A stretch of 64,000 nucleotides of DNA from Xenorhabdus doucetiae (GTDB lineage Bacteria > Pseudomonadota > Gammaproteobacteria > Enterobacterales > Enterobacteriaceae), in assembly GCF_000968195.1 (NCBI RefSeq), contig NZ_FO704550.1, positions 2,666,001 through 2,730,000 on the forward strand, read 5' to 3'. The notes beneath the pieces are model-generated. The model had not been told where the DNA came from, did no database searches, and was given only the letters and a program-made list of their open reading frames with translations. Position 1 is the stretch's first letter, and each line of letters starts with the position of its first letter. This document shows positions 27,215 to 34,412 of the stretch, piece after piece. The translations under genes were made by a program, and so were the position numbers.

Positions 27215-28037
27215 TTATTTACGATAATTCTCCATCCAATGTACTGCATAATCCAATATCTCTTTAGCCGGAACAAGCAATGCATTAGCAGAACCAATGG
27301 TACCTTTAAGAGTCAATTCTGGGTGCGAATAACAAAAATGTTCAACAATATCCTTAAAATAACCTTGATAAAATTGTTCACAAACGGAATCTACAGTGTC
27401 AAATTCCTCTAACATAACCCATACTGTTTGGTTATTTTGCAATAATGGTATCTCCATCTTTCTAATATTCTTGTTTGGAATATTTGCCAATATGTTCAGC
27501 ATGATGCAAAAGGCTCATAGTGTCATATGGAGCACCAATCATAAGAACTTTTCCCTGATGCTCTACCAATCTGGCAAATGGTGAGTCACTACCATAGCCA
27601 TAATTTAATGAATGATTTTCGACGAAATACTCAGCATTATTTCCAATAGCAACTACAGAAGCACCAGGATTTTGACTTCGAATAGCTCCTTTAATTGTCC
27701 TGACACACTCAGCAAATACACCATGATCTCTGCTTGCTCGTGAAAATGTTCGATCATATGGCATGATTTCTGGTTTTAATTCAGATGGAACATAACCATT
27801 AACATCCAGACGATCTTCATAATTTTGTTCCCAATTCGTATAACATAGCAATGTTCCTCCAGCTCCCACTACAGTTAAAAGAGATTGAATAAGATCATCT
27901 GCACCATTCAAACAATTGCCAACAGATCGCATAGCGACATGAGCCATAACAACATCGCCTTGTTTTATACCTATTTTTTGTAGTTGTTGAACAAGCATTG
28001 TCTTTGACCAATATTTATCTTCGCCTATTTGGATCAT
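27215..28037 (-). pseudogene. Aminoglycoside 3-N-acetyltransferase, frameshifted
   Basis: An AAC(3)-family (YokD-like) antibiotic N-acetyltransferase. The N-terminal part has KTMLVQQLQKIGIKQGDVVM, HVAMRSVG and GASVVAIGNNAEYFVENH; the C-terminal part has ANIPNKNIRKMEIPLLQ and EEFDTVDS. The first part goes out of frame after LLHHAEHIG and stops at 27462; the second continues in another frame. Removing one base of the GG pair (plus-strand CC at 27487-27488) restores AEHIANIPNKNIRK and a full-length frame of about 273 residues. The AEH catalytic region is where the shift lies, so the product should be inactive unless the base is a sequence error. Confidence 0.85.
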
Positions 28038-28612
28038 ATATCTAACCCTATATGTGATTGGGATCGACTGACATTTTGGCTAATCCCTTGTGCCTAAGAC
28101 TCACTGCCCTTAGCAAGGATATCAAACGATGATGATTCATAAAGAGGATAAAAAACAACACAACAACTAAAAAATTAATATATTGATTTTAAAAGAATTA
28201 AATCAAATAGCCGTCGTTTAAGGTTGGTTTATTGCATATTCTTCCATTTGGGTCTACCTTATCTATGTGTACTCAAAATCCTACTTGTTTAGTACACCCT
28301 CATTTGCTTCTTATTTCGCTCTTCCCCTCCCTGAATTCAGGGAGGGATTTTTGTTATTAAAAAATACCCTAAAACAAAATTTTCCTGTCATCCGTAACCG
28401 TATCAAAATCAACGAGAATGATATCTTTTAATAATATCTTCCTGGCACACCTCTGTCATAAATTGAGTATTTATAATTAACTAAATTTGTTATAAATATT
28501 TCTACGCAATTCCATTATCAGTAAATTAAGCCTCATTATTTAATGAATATAATAACAAAAAGGTAATTTTACTCATTTTACAGTCAAGTACGGAAAAAAT
28601 AGGAAATTCATC
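28038..28612. other. Gene-free stretch with orphan terminator
   Basis: About 575 AT-rich bases between the AAC(3) pseudogene and the AA10 gene. It contains an inverted repeat TTGATTT/AAATCAA (28183-28206) and a strong plus-strand terminator at 28325-28352, but no ORF that could use it. A small RNA or deleted gene is possible. Confidence 0.5.
28325..28352 (+). terminator. Orphan rho-independent terminator
   Basis: CCCTCCCTGAA (28325-28335) and TTCAGGGAGGG (28336-28346) form a perfect palindrome, followed by ATTTTTG. No plus-strand gene lies upstream within the island; the AAC(3) fragment is on the other strand. Confidence 0.85.
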
Positions 28613-29206
28613 ATGAATATGAAAAAGTCATTACTTTTTGCGGGATTGACAGTTTTTGGTACAATTCCATTTTCCAGTATTGCTGAACCAAATTCAAATC
28701 ATGGATATATCGACACACCACCAAGCAGAGCACTTTTATGCCAAAAAGGCATTAATAAAAACTGTGGGTCTATCATGTATGAACCACAATCGGTTGAAGG
28801 TCCCAAAGGTTTTCCTCAAGGAGGGCCTCCAGATGGACAAATTGCCAGTGGCGGTGTTGGTCAATTCAAACAACTCAATGAACAAAGTGTAGATCGCTGG
28901 CATCATGTCACTATCAATAAAGGAATAAACCAATTTAAATGGACAATAACAGCCAGGCATAGTACCACTTCATGGCAGTTTTTTATTACCAAACCTAACT
29001 GGGATCCAAACAAGCCTTTAACACGCGCTCAATTTGATTTAAAACCCTTCTGTGAACATTTTGATCATGGCAAAAGACCAGACAAAACTGTCTCTATAAA
29101 TTGTGATGTTCCTGAGCGCTCAGGGTATCATGTTATTCTCGGTGTGTGGACAATTGCTGATACTGCTAATGCTTTCTACCAAGTTATTGACGCTGATATT
29201 AAATAA
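28613..29206 (+). CDS. Chitin-active AA10 protein (CBP21-like lytic polysaccharide monooxygenase)
   Basis: Secreted copper-dependent monooxygenase/chitin-binding protein of 197 residues, close along its whole length to Serratia CBP21. Visible markers are HGYIDTPPSRALLC with the brace histidine at residue 30, YEPQSVEG (Tyr56 chitin-contact, Glu62), TARHSTTSWQFFITK with the second brace histidine at 116, and DTANAFYQ. The 86-residue spacing of the two histidines equals CBP21. Oddity: the likely signal-peptidase site is after SSIA (residue 24), leaving EPNSN before the histidine that should be the N-terminus. Likely role is attack on insect or crustacean chitin. It has its own strong terminator. 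Confidence 0.93.
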   Translation: MNMKKSLLFAGLTVFGTIPFSSIAEPNSNHGYIDTPPSRALLCQKGINKNCGSIMYEPQSVEGPKGFPQGGPPDGQIASGGVGQFKQLNEQSVDRWHHVTINKGINQFKWTITARHSTTSWQFFITKPNWDPNKPLTRAQFDLKPFCEHFDHGKRPDKTVSINCDVPERSGYHVILGVWTIADTANAFYQVIDADIK

Positions 29207-29254
29207 TATTTTTTAATTAATTTGACATATTATTTATCAGTGTTAGTTGAGTAC

Positions 29255-29290
29255 AAAAAGTGCTGGTTATTTACCAGCACTTTTACCTAA
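29255..29290 (+). terminator. Terminator of the AA10 gene
   Basis: AAAAAGTGCTGGT pairs with ACCAGCACTTTT around TATTT (29255-29284). It lies about 50 bases beyond the AA10 stop. Confidence 0.9.
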
Positions 29291-29350
29291 AAAATTAAAA
29301 TATTTTCGGATAAAATATATTTTCCGACTCAATTCCATATATGGAAAAAT

Positions 29351-29746
29351 ATGAAAAAATCAACTATTCTTAGAATCGCCAGACCAACAGATAACCTTAA
29401 TAAAATTGCAGAAATGTATTGTCATGGCTTGAATTTTATTATATTAGGTGAATTCAAAAATCACGACAGTTTTGATGGTATTATGCTTGGTCACCCTAAC
29501 CACTCCTGGCATCTTGAATTTACTCATCATCACAATACACATGTTGGTAAGGCACCAACTAAAGATAATTTATTAGTATTTTATATAGAAGATAAAGTTG
29601 AATGGCAAGAGCAAGTAAAATCAATGCAAGATGCTGGATTTATTCTCGTTCCTTCTTATAACCCTTATTGGGATAAAAGTGGAAAAACTTTTGAAGATAT
29701 TGATGGTTATCGTGTTGTATTACATCACAGTGCATCAGAGATTTAA
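29351..29746 (+). CDS. VOC (glyoxalase/bleomycin resistance-like) family protein
   Basis: A 131-residue single-subunit protein of the vicinal oxygen chelate fold with two beta-alpha-beta-beta-beta modules. It resembles Bacillus YycE: LRIARPTDNLNKIAEMYCHG at the start, HLEFTHHH near residue 57 and FEDIDGYRVVLHH at the end. Possible metal ligands are the histidine and glutamate in HLEF and the late VVLHH. The substrate is unknown. It lies immediately upstream of the IS30 insertion but its stop codon is intact. Confidence 0.8.
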   Translation: MKKSTILRIARPTDNLNKIAEMYCHGLNFIILGEFKNHDSFDGIMLGHPNHSWHLEFTHHHNTHVGKAPTKDNLLVFYIEDKVEWQEQVKSMQDAGFILVPSYNPYWDKSGKTFEDIDGYRVVLHHSASEI

Positions 29747-29793
29747 TTATTTATTTCATCGTTAATTGCTCACTTAAGAGATTATTTTTACCA

Positions 29794-30876
29794 CTTGGAT
29801 TCGCATATTAAGCGCAACACCGTAATGAACGAAGTAAATGAGTTGGGGTTCCTGTAAATAACTCATTCGGTGTTTTATAATCTCGTGTCTTACGTGGTCG
29901 ATTATTTAGTCGGTTTGCCACAAGGTTAACCTCCCGCTCTGATACCTTATTAAAATCGGTTCCTTTTGGGAAGTAATCTCTGATTAATCCATTTATGTTC
30001 TCATTTATCCCTCTTTCCCAAGGGGAATACGGATGAGCAAAATAAATTTTTGTCTCTAAATTTTTACCGATCCGTTCGTGTTCGGCAAATTCGAGTCCGT
30101 TATCAAAGGTAATTGTTTTAACTTTATGTTTTATCATCGATAAATGTCTTGTCGCCGCTTTGGCAACACCTTCTGCTGTTTTATCTTCAAGTTTAATGAT
30201 GATCGTAAATAACGATTTTCGTTCAACTAAAGTCAATAAGGCACTTTTACGATCTTTGCCAACGATAGTATCCCCTTCCCAATCCCCAATACGCTGCTTT
30301 TTATCAACAATTTTTGGGCGCTTATCAATACTGACTCTGTTTTTAATTTTTCCTCTGTGCTCATGGCTTCCATAGCGTTTACGATACGGTTTTTTCGCTA
30401 TCCTAAGATGTTGCCATAAATCACCGCCATTTATTTTATCTTTATAAATCAATCGATAAATTGTTTCATGATGTAAAGAGATTTTCGCTTCCCGCTTGAG
30501 ATAACCCACAACTTGTTCCGGACTTAAATCTTGCCAAATTAACTGTTTTATCCACTTTGTTATCTCTGGCGTGATTTTTACGGCTTTTACCTTAGAATGA
30601 CGGCGTTCTAATGCTTTACGCTGAGCTTGTTCAGGTTCATATTTCTCGGCTTCCCGGTTTCGTCTCAATTCCCGGCTAATTGTTGATGGGGCCCGATTAA
30701 GCGACGTTGCAATAAAACGTTGTGTAAAACCGGCTTCTTTTAAGCCGAAAATCTGGTATCTTTCTGTTTCGGTCAGTTGCGTATAGGCCATAGTGCATTT
30801 TCCTTTGGCGAGAAAGATGCCTACTATAGCAACTGACCGCCTTTCTTAGAAATTGCACTTACTATGCGAATCCAAG
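29794..30876 (-). mobile_element. IS30-family insertion sequence
   Basis: A 1083-base element with terminal inverted repeats of about 24 bases. The left end starts CTTGGATTCGCATATTAAG; the right end reads CTTACTATGCGAATCCAAG on the plus strand. The triplet CCA flanks both ends (29791-29793 and 30877-30879), fitting the short target duplication of IS30 elements. The transposase frame is intact. Confidence 0.9.
29808..30791 (-). CDS. IS30-family transposase
   Basis: DDE transposase of 327 residues. The N-terminal helix-turn-helix reads FTQRFIATSLNRAPSTISRE near residue 22. The catalytic triad is visible in RIGDWEGDTIVG (D near 172), TITFDNGLEFAEHE (D near 230) and ERGINENINGLIRDYFP (E near 265). 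Start and stop lie inside the inverted repeats. The frame is intact. Confidence 0.94.
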   Translation of the reverse strand: MAYTQLTETERYQIFGLKEAGFTQRFIATSLNRAPSTISRELRRNREAEKYEPEQAQRKALERRHSKVKAVKITPEITKWIKQLIWQDLSPEQVVGYLKREAKISLHHETIYRLIYKDKINGGDLWQHLRIAKKPYRKRYGSHEHRGKIKNRVSIDKRPKIVDKKQRIGDWEGDTIVGKDRKSALLTLVERKSLFTIIIKLEDKTAEGVAKAATRHLSMIKHKVKTITFDNGLEFAEHERIGKNLETKIYFAHPYSPWERGINENINGLIRDYFPKGTDFNKVSEREVNLVANRLNNRPRKTRDYKTPNELFTGTPTHLLRSLRCCA

Positions 30877-30981
30877 CCATATTAAAAATTTATTCAATTA
30901 GGTTATTAGTGATAGTTTTATTAAAGTAGACTTCTATTTTTCATCCCTAATAGCCTAAATAAACCACTATTAATACTTATC

Positions 30982-31416
30982 TTATGATAAAAACATTTTC
31001 TGTTCAGATTCCCTTCGTATACGTAGATCTGTTAATTCGCTCCCATCGGCACGATCCCATTTCAAAAATTCCCCTGCTGCACCTTGGTAATCACCTGCAT
31101 TCAATTTCTTCAACAATGTTGAATGGGTAAAATTACCGATTCCCAAATTGAAAATAAACGAACATAAAGCATCAAATTGTCCTTGAGTTAGAGGCACTTT
31201 AACTAATCGCTCAATGGCTCCATAAATAGAGATAAGATCTTGATGCAAAAATGCTTCAGCCTGTTGCGCAGTAATCACTTGTCCGGGCTTTACTCCCTTT
31301 GTATGACCATATCCAATTGTCCACGGCGCTGCTCCAGTGGCGGGATCTGGATAGGCTTTCAACCTCAAACCTTCATAACTTTTGAGTTTATTAATACCGC
31401 TTTCACTGATTTCCAT
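30982..31416 (-). CDS. GH24 phage-type lysozyme (endolysin-like)
   Basis: Muramidase of 144 residues cleaving the glycan strand of peptidoglycan. The catalytic glutamate is in KSYEGLRLKAYPD (Glu15) with Asp24 nine residues on; the catalytic threonine is in PWTIGYGHT (Thr33). The Asp-Thr spacing is three residues longer than the usual E-8x-D-5x-T because of PATGAA. No signal peptide or membrane anchor is present. It has no holin or spanin neighbour, so it may be prophage residue or part of a contractile or type VI injection payload (inference). Confidence 0.87.
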   Translation of the reverse strand: MEISESGINKLKSYEGLRLKAYPDPATGAAPWTIGYGHTKGVKPGQVITAQQAEAFLHQDLISIYGAIERLVKVPLTQGQFDALCSFIFNLGIGNFTHSTLLKKLNAGDYQGAAGEFLKWDRADGSELTDLRIRRESEQKMFLS

Positions 31417-31635
31417 TCATCTTCTCCACGGCTAAATTGAGTGCCAGAGTTTATTTTTGTATAAAAAACAACCCACAAACCAAGTGTAGACTAAAAAACA
31501 ATCAATGAAGCTATTATTGTTAAGGGGTAATAGAGTCGCAACAGAGATAAATGCAAAATAAAATATTAAATTTCAATGAATTATGAACATTTGCAAGATT
31601 TTTTTAAATTTTAAAAAAATAATTTAATAAATGCC

Positions 31636-31663
31636 TTGACTCTTTTTGCTTTGAGCATAAAAT
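31636..31663 (+). promoter_or_regulatory. Strong sigma70-type promoter
   Basis: TTGACT (31636-31641) and TAAAAT (31658-31663) are separated by 16 bases. It points at the short frame starting at 31727, about 58 bases beyond the expected transcription start. Confidence 0.65.
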
Positions 31664-31726
31664 CTACCCCAGAATTTAGATTTTCGTGAAGTAAATCACA
31701 ATTTATAACCCTCAAAGGAAATCATC

Positions 31727-31801
31727 ATGAAATCTGTAAAATCTTTCCTCTCAAATGTACACTGCGTTGTTATCCGGTTATCAGCAACTCATTTTATGTA
31801 A
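31727..31801 (+). pseudogene. Truncated short frame with strong translation start
   Basis: ATG with the Shine-Dalgarno AAAGGAAA seven bases upstream begins MKSVKSFLSNVHCVVIRL and stops after 24 codons. The first eight residues resemble the signal-peptide start of small periplasmic proteins of the BhsA/YdgH type, but the hydrophobic core is missing and the palindromic repeat follows 20 bases later. The best reading is a gene cut off by insertion of the repeat; a genuine small protein cannot be excluded. Confidence 0.4.
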
Positions 31802-31820
31802 GCTCTGCCGCAGCGATGTA

Positions 31821-31868
31821 TTTATTATCTCCCCGCGATGCGAGGAGATAATAGGTTGCTTTCGTCTT
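31821..31868. repeat. Palindromic intergenic repeat, copy 1
   Basis: A 48-base element whose core is a hairpin: TTATTATCTCCCCGCG pairs with CGAGGAGATAATA, and the conserved tail GCTTTCGTCTT follows. A second copy of the same length is between rcsC and rcsB at 43770-43817. It is probably a dispersed REP/BIME-like element. Confidence 0.75.
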
Positions 31869-31911
31869 GCGAACGGCAACTTGACACCTATGGAATATAT
31901 TCCATCAGAAA

Positions 31912-32685
31912 TTAGGGTTTACTATCAAAATATTTTTCAACTAAGGCATATAAAATAGCAATGGTTTCAATATCTGGCACGCCGTCATAATATGTCGAAC
32001 GAAAGTGCATTTGAAATGCTTTGATTAACAATTGAAAGTTTTCTTCTTTTTCTGCGCCAGTAACGTCATAGCCATAGCGTTTAAACTTTTCTAAAATCTC
32101 GGCGACATCAGGCAAACGATGATCAAATTGTTCAATATATTTCTGCTTAGTTTCTTCGTCATACCATGCTCCAATTCCCGCATCATATAACTCTTTCCAC
32201 GGAAAATGGGGACCCGGATCAGTTTTTCTTTGCCATGCAATATCTGAATGCCCGACAACATGAGTTGGCTGAATATCTGGATAACGTTGTAATATATTGA
32301 TGGCAAGCTCTTTGATCGCATCGATTTGGTCAGGATGATAAGGAGGGAAAGTGAAAATACCATCATCATCACTGGCTTCATTCACAATCTCAATGCCAAT
32401 GGATGTATCATTTAACCCTTCTCGTCCAGACCAATAACTTATTCCCGCATGCCAAGCCCTTTCAAGTTCATCAACTAAATTGAATATATGAATTTTATCA
32501 AACCCAGCAGCCCGATAAGTTGGATCATCTGGGTTTGGAACTAAGTAATGAGCACTGACAAACTCTCCGGTCAATGCCTGAACAGATTTTTCAAAGTTCA
32601 GAGCGGTATAGTGCATAACTAAAAAGCGGGAGCGTCTGTTAAAACTTTTAGTTGAGCGGTATGAATTATAATCAATTTTATACAT
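31912..32685 (-). CDS. Amidase_2 family N-acetylmuramoyl-L-alanine amidase
   Basis: Zinc amidase of 257 residues that removes stem peptides or cleaves anhydro-muropeptides. It resembles E. coli AmiD: zinc histidine in FLVMHYTA (His25), catalytic glutamate in SIGIEIVN (Glu99), HVVGHSDIAWQRKTDPGPHF with His146, Lys154 and Asp156. A C-terminal helical domain of about 85 residues is like the AmiD peptidoglycan-binding region. Unlike AmiD it has no lipoprotein signal; MYKIDYNSYRST begins directly with folded sequence. It may act in the cytoplasm on recycled muropeptides or be released by another route. A good Shine-Dalgarno AAAGGAGAA precedes the ATG. Confidence 0.9.
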   Translation of the reverse strand: MYKIDYNSYRSTKSFNRRSRFLVMHYTALNFEKSVQALTGEFVSAHYLVPNPDDPTYRAAGFDKIHIFNLVDELERAWHAGISYWSGREGLNDTSIGIEIVNEASDDDGIFTFPPYHPDQIDAIKELAINILQRYPDIQPTHVVGHSDIAWQRKTDPGPHFPWKELYDAGIGAWYDEETKQKYIEQFDHRLPDVAEILEKFKRYGYDVTGAEKEENFQLLIKAFQMHFRSTYYDGVPDIETIAILYALVEKYFDSKP

Positions 32686-33001
32686 CGTTGTTCTCCTTTA
32701 TTTTTTTGCTCTATGTAACACTGTAAACGTTTAATTACCTCTAAAAAACATATTTTTTATCACAGTTATAATAAATCAGCAGGCATTTGAATCCACTCTA
32801 TTCCATTAGATAAAAAAAGACACTTGTCAGGCAAGTGTCTTTTTTTATTACTTCGGTTTCTTTATTTTTAATATTGTGACTTTATCAATTACACACTGAT
32901 TTAATGAATAATTTTATAGTCAAAAATGAATTACAGATTGCAAGGTAGCGAGTTGATAATAAAAAAAGATGTATCTTGCTTGCGCATAAAACTATACCAA
33001 C
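32686..33001. other. Gap between the amidase gene and yfaE
   Basis: This 316-base stretch holds the amidase promoter region and a strong bidirectional terminator at 32812-32847 that also serves the nrdA-nrdB-yfaE operon. Nothing else is recognised. Confidence 0.6.
32812..32847 (-). terminator. Bidirectional terminator of the nrd operon
   Basis: AAAAAAAGACACTTG (from 32812) pairs with CAAGTGTCTTTTTTT (to 32847) around TCAGG. With A and T tracts on both sides it can work from either strand. Confidence 0.9.
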
Positions 33002-33268
33002 TTAAGGTTCAATTTCAATATCTGTCAGCGGATAACAGCTACAGGGTAAAATTTCCCCTTCATTGACAAACGCCAATGGCTTGCAAGGATATCCTACCTT
33101 TCCTTTTACCAGACGAACACGGCAAGAACCGCAATATCCCTGCCGACATTGATATTCAAGCTGAACTTTACCGTGCTCCAGCGCTTCCAATAAATTATCG
33201 TGGGAACTTGAAGAATAATGGATGTATAAGCCCTGCCGTGACGGCAGGGTAACTTTATAATCAGCCAT
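33002..33268 (-). CDS. yfaE: 2Fe-2S ferredoxin YfaE for ribonucleotide reductase
   Basis: Plant-type [2Fe-2S] ferredoxin of 88 residues that maintains the diferric-tyrosyl cofactor of NrdB. Cluster cysteines are in YQCRQGYCGSCRVRLV near residues 38-46 and in ILPCSCYP near 76. The start at 33268 gives the family N-terminus MADYKVTLPS; a longer upstream frame only overlaps nrdB. The ATG is one base after the nrdB stop, showing coupling. Confidence 0.93.
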   Translation of the reverse strand: MADYKVTLPSRQGLYIHYSSSSHDNLLEALEHGKVQLEYQCRQGYCGSCRVRLVKGKVGYPCKPLAFVNEGEILPCSCYPLTDIEIEP

Positions 33269-33269
33269 A

Positions 33270-34400
33270 TCAGAGTTCGAAACCGCTGAGATCCTCAGTA
33301 TTGACTTCCGAATCAATCTGACCAACCAAGTAAGAACTGACTTCGACTTCCTGTGGAGCCACTTGAACATTATCAGAAACCAGCCACGCATTGATCCACG
33401 GGATCGGGTTAGAGCGGGTTTCAAATGGCAACTTCAAGCCAACTGCCTGCATCCGAATATTGGTGATATATTCGACGTACTGACACAGAATATCTCTGTT
33501 CAAACCGATCATGGAGCCATCTTTAAACAAGTAATCAGCCCACTCTTTTTCCTGTTCTGCTGCCTGTACGAACAGTTCATAGCACTGTTGTTCACACTCT
33601 TTGGCAATTTCCGCCATTTCTGGATCATCCTGACCAGAGCGCAGCAGATTCAACATGTGCTGCGTTCCCGTTAAATGCAGGGCTTCATCACGGGCAATCA
33701 GTTTGATGATTTTGGCGTTACCTTCCATCAATTCACGTTCAGCAAAAGCAAATGAACACGCAAAACTGACATAGAAGCGGATGGCCTCCAGCGCGTTAAC
33801 GCTCATCAGACACAGGTAAAGTTGCTTTTTCAATTCTCGCAGATTGATGGTGACCGTTTTGCCGGCAACATCATGCGTTCCTTCACCGAACAGATGATAA
33901 TAGTTGGTCATTTCGATCAGATCATCGTAATACGCGGAAATGTCTTTGGCGCGCCTTAAAATCTGTTCGTTTTCCACAATGTCATCAAATACGATAGCAG
34001 GATCGTTCACGATATTACGGATAATATGTGTGTAAGAGCGCGAATGGATCGTTTCTGAAAACGACCACGTTTCAACCCAAGTTTCCAATTCGGGAATGGA
34101 AATCAATGGCAAAAAAGCCACATTCGGGCTACGGCCCTGAATGGAATCCAGCAGCGTCTGGTATTTCAGGTTGCTGATGAAAATGTGCTTCTCATGATCC
34201 GGCAGCGCGTTGTAGTCAATGCGATCACGGGAAACATCCACTTCTTCTGGACGCCAGAAGAAGGAGAGCTGTTTTTCAATCAACTTCTCAAAAATAGGAT
34301 ATTTTTGCTGATCAAAACGCGCCACATTAACAGACTGACCGAAAAACATCGGTTCTTGTAGCTGATCATTTTTTACTTGCGAAAAAGTGGTATAGGACAT
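33270..34400 (-). CDS. nrdB: Class Ia ribonucleotide reductase beta subunit
   Basis: Diiron-tyrosyl radical subunit of aerobic ribonucleotide reductase, making dNTPs with NrdA. It has 376 residues as in E. coli. Visible iron ligands and radical region are WSFSETIHSRSYTHIIRNI near residue 111 (Glu, His, then the tyrosine), and IARDEALHLTGTQHMLNLL near 233. The C-terminal tail SEVNTEDLSGFEL is the conserved NrdA-docking peptide. It lies 12 bases after nrdA. Confidence 0.98.
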   Translation of the reverse strand: MSYTTFSQVKNDQLQEPMFFGQSVNVARFDQQKYPIFEKLIEKQLSFFWRPEEVDVSRDRIDYNALPDHEKHIFISNLKYQTLLDSIQGRSPNVAFLPLISIPELETWVETWSFSETIHSRSYTHIIRNIVNDPAIVFDDIVENEQILRRAKDISAYYDDLIEMTNYYHLFGEGTHDVAGKTVTINLRELKKQLYLCLMSVNALEAIRFYVSFACSFAFAERELMEGNAKIIKLIARDEALHLTGTQHMLNLLRSGQDDPEMAEIAKECEQQCYELFVQAAEQEKEWADYLFKDGSMIGLNRDILCQYVEYITNIRMQAVGLKLPFETRSNPIPWINAWLVSDNVQVAPQEVEVSSYLVGQIDSEVNTEDLSGFEL

Positions 34401-34412
34401 AGTTTCCTCAAA

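Larger units (their letters stand above)
31417..31911. other. Gene-free stretch with promoter, short frame and repeat
   Basis: About 495 bases between the GH24 and Amidase_2 genes, both on the minus strand. It holds a strong plus-strand promoter, a 24-codon frame with a good ribosome site, and a palindromic repeat, each listed separately. The remainder is AT-rich without further structure. Confidence 0.6.

Noticed and set aside
31821..31868. Palindromic repeat as a CRISPR unit
   Set aside because: Only two copies, 12 kb apart, with no spacers and no cas genes.
23770..32700. Duplicated tRNA-Pro 3' end marking an attachment site
   Set aside because: I looked for the sequence near ATCATGCCGACCA in the island and found no second copy, so no attachment site is claimed.
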